Positions 12,684 to 14,416 of a stretch of DNA of 14,416 nucleotides are shown here, one piece after another. Origin of the DNA: DAOTUB01 sp034437455 (GTDB taxonomy: Bacteria > Chloroflexota > Anaerolineae > B4-G1); NCBI GenBank assembly GCA_034437455.1, contig DAOTUB010000246.1, forward strand, positions 1 through 14,416, given 5' to 3'. Both the position numbers and the translations under genes were made by a program. Within the stretch, counting starts at the first letter, position 1, and the number at the start of each line of letters is the position of its first letter. The notes under the pieces were generated by a model. It was not told the origin of the DNA. It saw only the letters and a program-made list of their open reading frames with translations, and made no database searches.

Positions 12684-13862
12684 CTAAACCAGGTCGTGCT
12701 CCTCGTGCTTTTCGGCGATGGCGGCGGCCAGACGCTCCAAGGCCTGGAAATCCGTCTCTCGGGGAAAGCCCTGGCACAGGACCGGCTCGATGATCTCCAC
12801 ATCCAGATTGGGAATCAGCCCGGCGATCTGCTCGACCGCCTTGCTGCTCCAGCCATAAGAACCGACGACCGAGGCAAACTTGAGTTTGGGCCGCAGAGCG
12901 TTCGCCAGATAGGCGGCGTACACCACGTTGGGATGCGGGCCGACGTGCACCGTGGGCGTCCCGACGACGATGGTGGCGGCGTCCACCAGGGCGATCGCCA
13001 GCTTGCCAATGTCGGTCATGGCCAGGTTGAACTGATGCACCCGGACGCCTTTTTCGGCCAACGCGCTGACCAGGTACTCGACCATCTTCCCGGTGCTGCC
13101 GTGCATCGAGATGTACGGCAGTATCACCTCGTTCTTGGGTTTCGGAGAGACCCAATCCCGATAGGCGTCCAGGATGAAACGAGGCTGGTCGTACAGCGGG
13201 CCGTGGCTGGGGGCGATGAGTCCCAGATCGTATACTTCGACCTTGTCCAGGTTCCTTTGGATGATCTTGCGAAAGGGCATCATGATCTCGGCATAATATC
13301 GCTTGGCCGCCTCATAGACGCGCCATTCTTCGGCGACGTACAGATCGGTCGTGGCCAGGTGCGAGCCAAAGAAATCGCACGAAAAGAGGATCTGTTCCTC
13401 GCGCAGATAGGTCACCATCGTCTCGGGCCAGTGGACCCAGGGGGTGTGGATAAACTCCAGCGTCCGGTCTCCCAACGAGAGCGTCTCGCCGTCCTCGACG
13501 GTGACGAACCGTTCTTCGGGAATGGATAGCAGATCCACGAGCATGCCCTTTCCTTTGGGAGTCGCAATGACCTGGGCGTCCTCATATTTTTCCAGCACCC
13601 AGGGGATCGCCCCGGAGTGATCCTGTTCCGCGTGGTGAGCGACGACATAGTCAATGTGCGGCACGCTCTCCAATTGAAACATCAGCACATCCGCCATCGT
13701 GGGATCGACGGTGTCCAGCAAGACCGTGCGCTCGCTCCCCTGTACCAGGTAAGCGTTGTAACTCGTCCCGTCGGGAAGCGGTATCAGCGAGTCGAACAAC
13801 CGTCGATCCCAGTCAACGGCACCCATCCAATGCACCTTATCCCTGATTTTTCTTACCTTCAT
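12684..13862 (-). CDS. Flavodiiron protein (A-type flavoprotein, FprA-like O2/NO reductase)
   Basis: Predicted cytosolic enzyme of 392 aa that reduces O2 to water or NO to N2O with electrons from rubredoxin or another reductase. The N-terminal metallo-beta-lactamase-like domain (about 1-245) holds the diiron ligands: H77, E79, D81 (AHHAEQDHSG), H144 (HWPETM), D163 (SCDFFGSH) and H220 (PSHGPL). All first-shell ligands appear present. The C-terminal flavodoxin domain (about 247-385) has the FMN phosphate loop SMHGSTGKM and an FMN-contacting GTPTVHVGPH loop. There is no rubredoxin or flavin reductase fusion. ATG 13862 is set by AAGGAGGT (13870-13877), 7 nt upstream; an open frame to 13946 would add 28 unlikely residues. 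It is the second gene of the minus-strand run, 88 bp after the NifU-like gene and 21 bp before the ThiS-like gene. Confidence 0.95.
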   Translation of the reverse strand: MKVRKIRDKVHWMGAVDWDRRLFDSLIPLPDGTSYNAYLVQGSERTVLLDTVDPTMADVLMFQLESVPHIDYVVAHHAEQDHSGAIPWVLEKYEDAQVIATPKGKGMLVDLLSIPEERFVTVEDGETLSLGDRTLEFIHTPWVHWPETMVTYLREEQILFSCDFFGSHLATTDLYVAEEWRVYEAAKRYYAEIMMPFRKIIQRNLDKVEVYDLGLIAPSHGPLYDQPRFILDAYRDWVSPKPKNEVILPYISMHGSTGKMVEYLVSALAEKGVRVHQFNLAMTDIGKLAIALVDAATIVVGTPTVHVGPHPNVVYAAYLANALRPKLKFASVVGSYGWSSKAVEQIAGLIPNLDVEIIEPVLCQGFPRETDFQALERLAAAIAEKHEEHDLV

Positions 13863-13869
13863 CGGCTTG

Positions 13870-13877
13870 ACCTCCTT
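13870..13877 (-). promoter_or_regulatory. Ribosome binding site that fixes the flavodiiron protein start
   Basis: AAGGAGGT on the minus strand, 7 nt before ATG 13860-13862. The upstream in-frame extension to 13946 has no such site. Confidence 0.85.
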
Positions 13878-13950
13878 GATCTTGATACCTCGCTCGGGCA
13901 TCAACGCTCCCGCACTCGTATTTCTTATTGAGTGATTTTTACGCAATACG

Positions 13951-14193
13951 CTATACGGATTCTACGCTCTTGATCTCGGGAATTTGCTGGCGCAGCATGC
14001 GCTCAATCCCCATCTTTAGCGTCATCTGGGACATGGGACATCCCTTGCAAGCTCCGGTGAGCCGAACGGATGCGATACCCTCGTCGCTTACGTCAACCAA
14101 CTCCACGTCTCCCCCATCGGCCTGGAGACTGGGCCTGATATACATCAGGGTTTGTTCTACTTTTTCCTTCAACGTGGTCTCTTCTGCACTCAT
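13951..14193 (-). CDS. NifU C-terminal-like Fe-S scaffold protein
   Basis: An 80-aa protein consisting of a stand-alone NifU C-terminal (Nfu-type) domain, which assembles or transfers Fe-S clusters to apoproteins in the cytosol. It shows the family's pattern: a helix, IRPSLQADGGDVELVDV (19-35), a beta strand pair, then ACKGCPMSQMTL (48-59), whose two Cys (C49 and C52) bind the cluster, and a closing helix. The length is normal for the short form; there is no N-terminal A-type domain. AAAAGGAGC (14201-14209) lies 7 nt before the ATG, with a promoter at 14246-14274. It lies 88 bp before the flavodiiron gene on the same strand and may lead the operon. Its exact partner is unknown. Confidence 0.93.
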   Translation of the reverse strand: MSAEETTLKEKVEQTLMYIRPSLQADGGDVELVDVSDEGIASVRLTGACKGCPMSQMTLKMGIERMLRQQIPEIKSVESV

Positions 14194-14245
14194 TTGTTTA
14201 GCTCCTTTTCTATGATTATATTCTGGTTCACACTTTCTGGTCTGT

Positions 14246-14274
14246 ATTGTAACAGAAAGACATCCTTCTGTCTA
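14246..14274 (-). promoter_or_regulatory. Putative promoter for the NifU-like gene and the flavodiiron operon
   Basis: Read on the minus strand, TAGACA (14269-14274) and TACAAT (14246-14251) are separated by 17 bp. The predicted leader is about 45 nt to ATG 14193. It is the only good promoter I see for the five-gene minus-strand run. Confidence 0.65.
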
Positions 14275-14288
14275 CGACAAAAGTCACA

Positions 14289-14312
14289 TGGGTATAATTC
14301 AAAAGTCTGGGG
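14289..14312. repeat. Outer inverted-repeat arm, left side of the end element
   Basis: Complementary in reverse to 105-128 at 22 of 24 positions, so it faces that arm across the joined ends of the window. It lies 10 bp before the GTAG-headed hairpin. Confidence 0.7.
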
Positions 14313-14323
14313 AGCTTTCGACG

Positions 14324-14416
14324 TAGCCGCGCTTTCCATAGCGCGCAGGCCCGCGAGGTATGGAAACCTCGGCTACATAGCCCCGTTTTATTGAAAAGAT
14401 ACAGTCTGGAGAAAAA
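14324..14416. repeat. Terminal direct repeat, right copy (REP pair at window end)
   Basis: Identical to 1-93. The GTAG head at 14323-14326 precedes stem CGCGCT (14328-14333) and AGCGCG (14340-14345). The second stem is CGAGGT (14354-14359) and ACCTCG (14366-14371), followed by CTAC at 14373-14376. Like the left copy it may be a dispersed REP pair or the overlap of a circular sequence. Confidence 0.9.

Noticed and set aside
12355..13155. Open frame continuing upstream of the methyltransferase, which would give a 518-aa protein
   Set aside because: It is out-of-frame sequence of the ThiS-like and flavodiiron genes. Its composition is Arg/Gly/Ala-rich, and the domain begins only at 12354 next to TGATG.
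12510..13529. Plus-strand open frame of 339 codons opposite the flavodiiron gene
   Set aside because: The flavodiiron protein is certain by motifs and ribosome binding site, and no domain is visible in the antisense frame.
13863..13946. 28-residue N-terminal extension of the flavodiiron protein
   Set aside because: The ideal AAGGAGGT lies inside it in front of ATG 13862, and the domain begins right at that Met.
1..14416. Calling the window a plasmid or phage because its ends match
   Set aside because: No replication, partition, mobilisation, capsid or integrase gene was seen. A chromosomal segment between two direct repeat copies explains the match equally well.

Overview
The window reads as a piece of a bacterial chromosome with moderately high GC (roughly 60% by eye). 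The gene content is that of an anaerobe or facultative anaerobe: a flavodiiron protein, a DUF438-hemerythrin-PAS protein, DUF166, and ATP sulfurylase beside an alkaline-phosphatase-superfamily enzyme. This set would fit Chloroflexota (Anaerolineae-like), but no rRNA or other marker gene is present, so that is low-confidence inference. I see no rRNA, tRNA, CRISPR array, transposase, integrase or plasmid replication gene. Coding density is high and no gene-free stretch exceeds 300 bases.

Left part (1-3685): an HD-superfamily phosphohydrolase (minus) is divergent from a class I methyltransferase (plus), which converges on a P-type-ATPase-like HAD phosphatase (minus). The HAD gene is preceded by a short two-helix membrane ORF resembling the start of an EamA/DMT transporter. 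A 119-bp divergent control region with two back-to-back promoters separates that ORF from a two-domain GNAT-like acyltransferase (plus).

Middle part (3686-8945, all plus): a 121-bp REP-pair element flanked by 9-bp direct repeats lies in front of a strong promoter that drives sat (ATP sulfurylase, TTG start). It is followed by an alkaline-phosphatase-superfamily hydrolase, a membrane-anchored M23 peptidase with a PPC-like domain, and an unrecognised 444-aa exported or membrane protein with a helical middle.

Right part (8972-14193, all minus; read from 14193 downward): NifU-type Fe-S scaffold domain, flavodiiron protein, a ThiS/MoaD-fold protein lacking the C-terminal Gly-Gly, a second class I methyltransferase, and DUF438-hemerythrin-PAS. 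A 15-bp hairpin follows, then DUF166 and a six-helix membrane protein. The tight spacing from the flavodiiron gene to the DUF438 gene (21-nt gap, 1-nt overlap, 3-nt gap) makes it a probable operon for handling O2 or NO with diiron proteins. Its ubiquitin-fold member and methyltransferase have no obvious role in that, which is the main candidate here for something undescribed.

Repeats: the first and last 93 bases are identical, and each holds a pair of GTAG-headed hairpins facing each other (REP/BIME architecture). A second such pair sits inside the window. The stems differ between copies with compensating changes on both sides. The identical ends mean the sequence is either a circle of about 14.3 kb or, more likely given the gene content, a chromosomal segment lying between two direct copies of a dispersed repeat.
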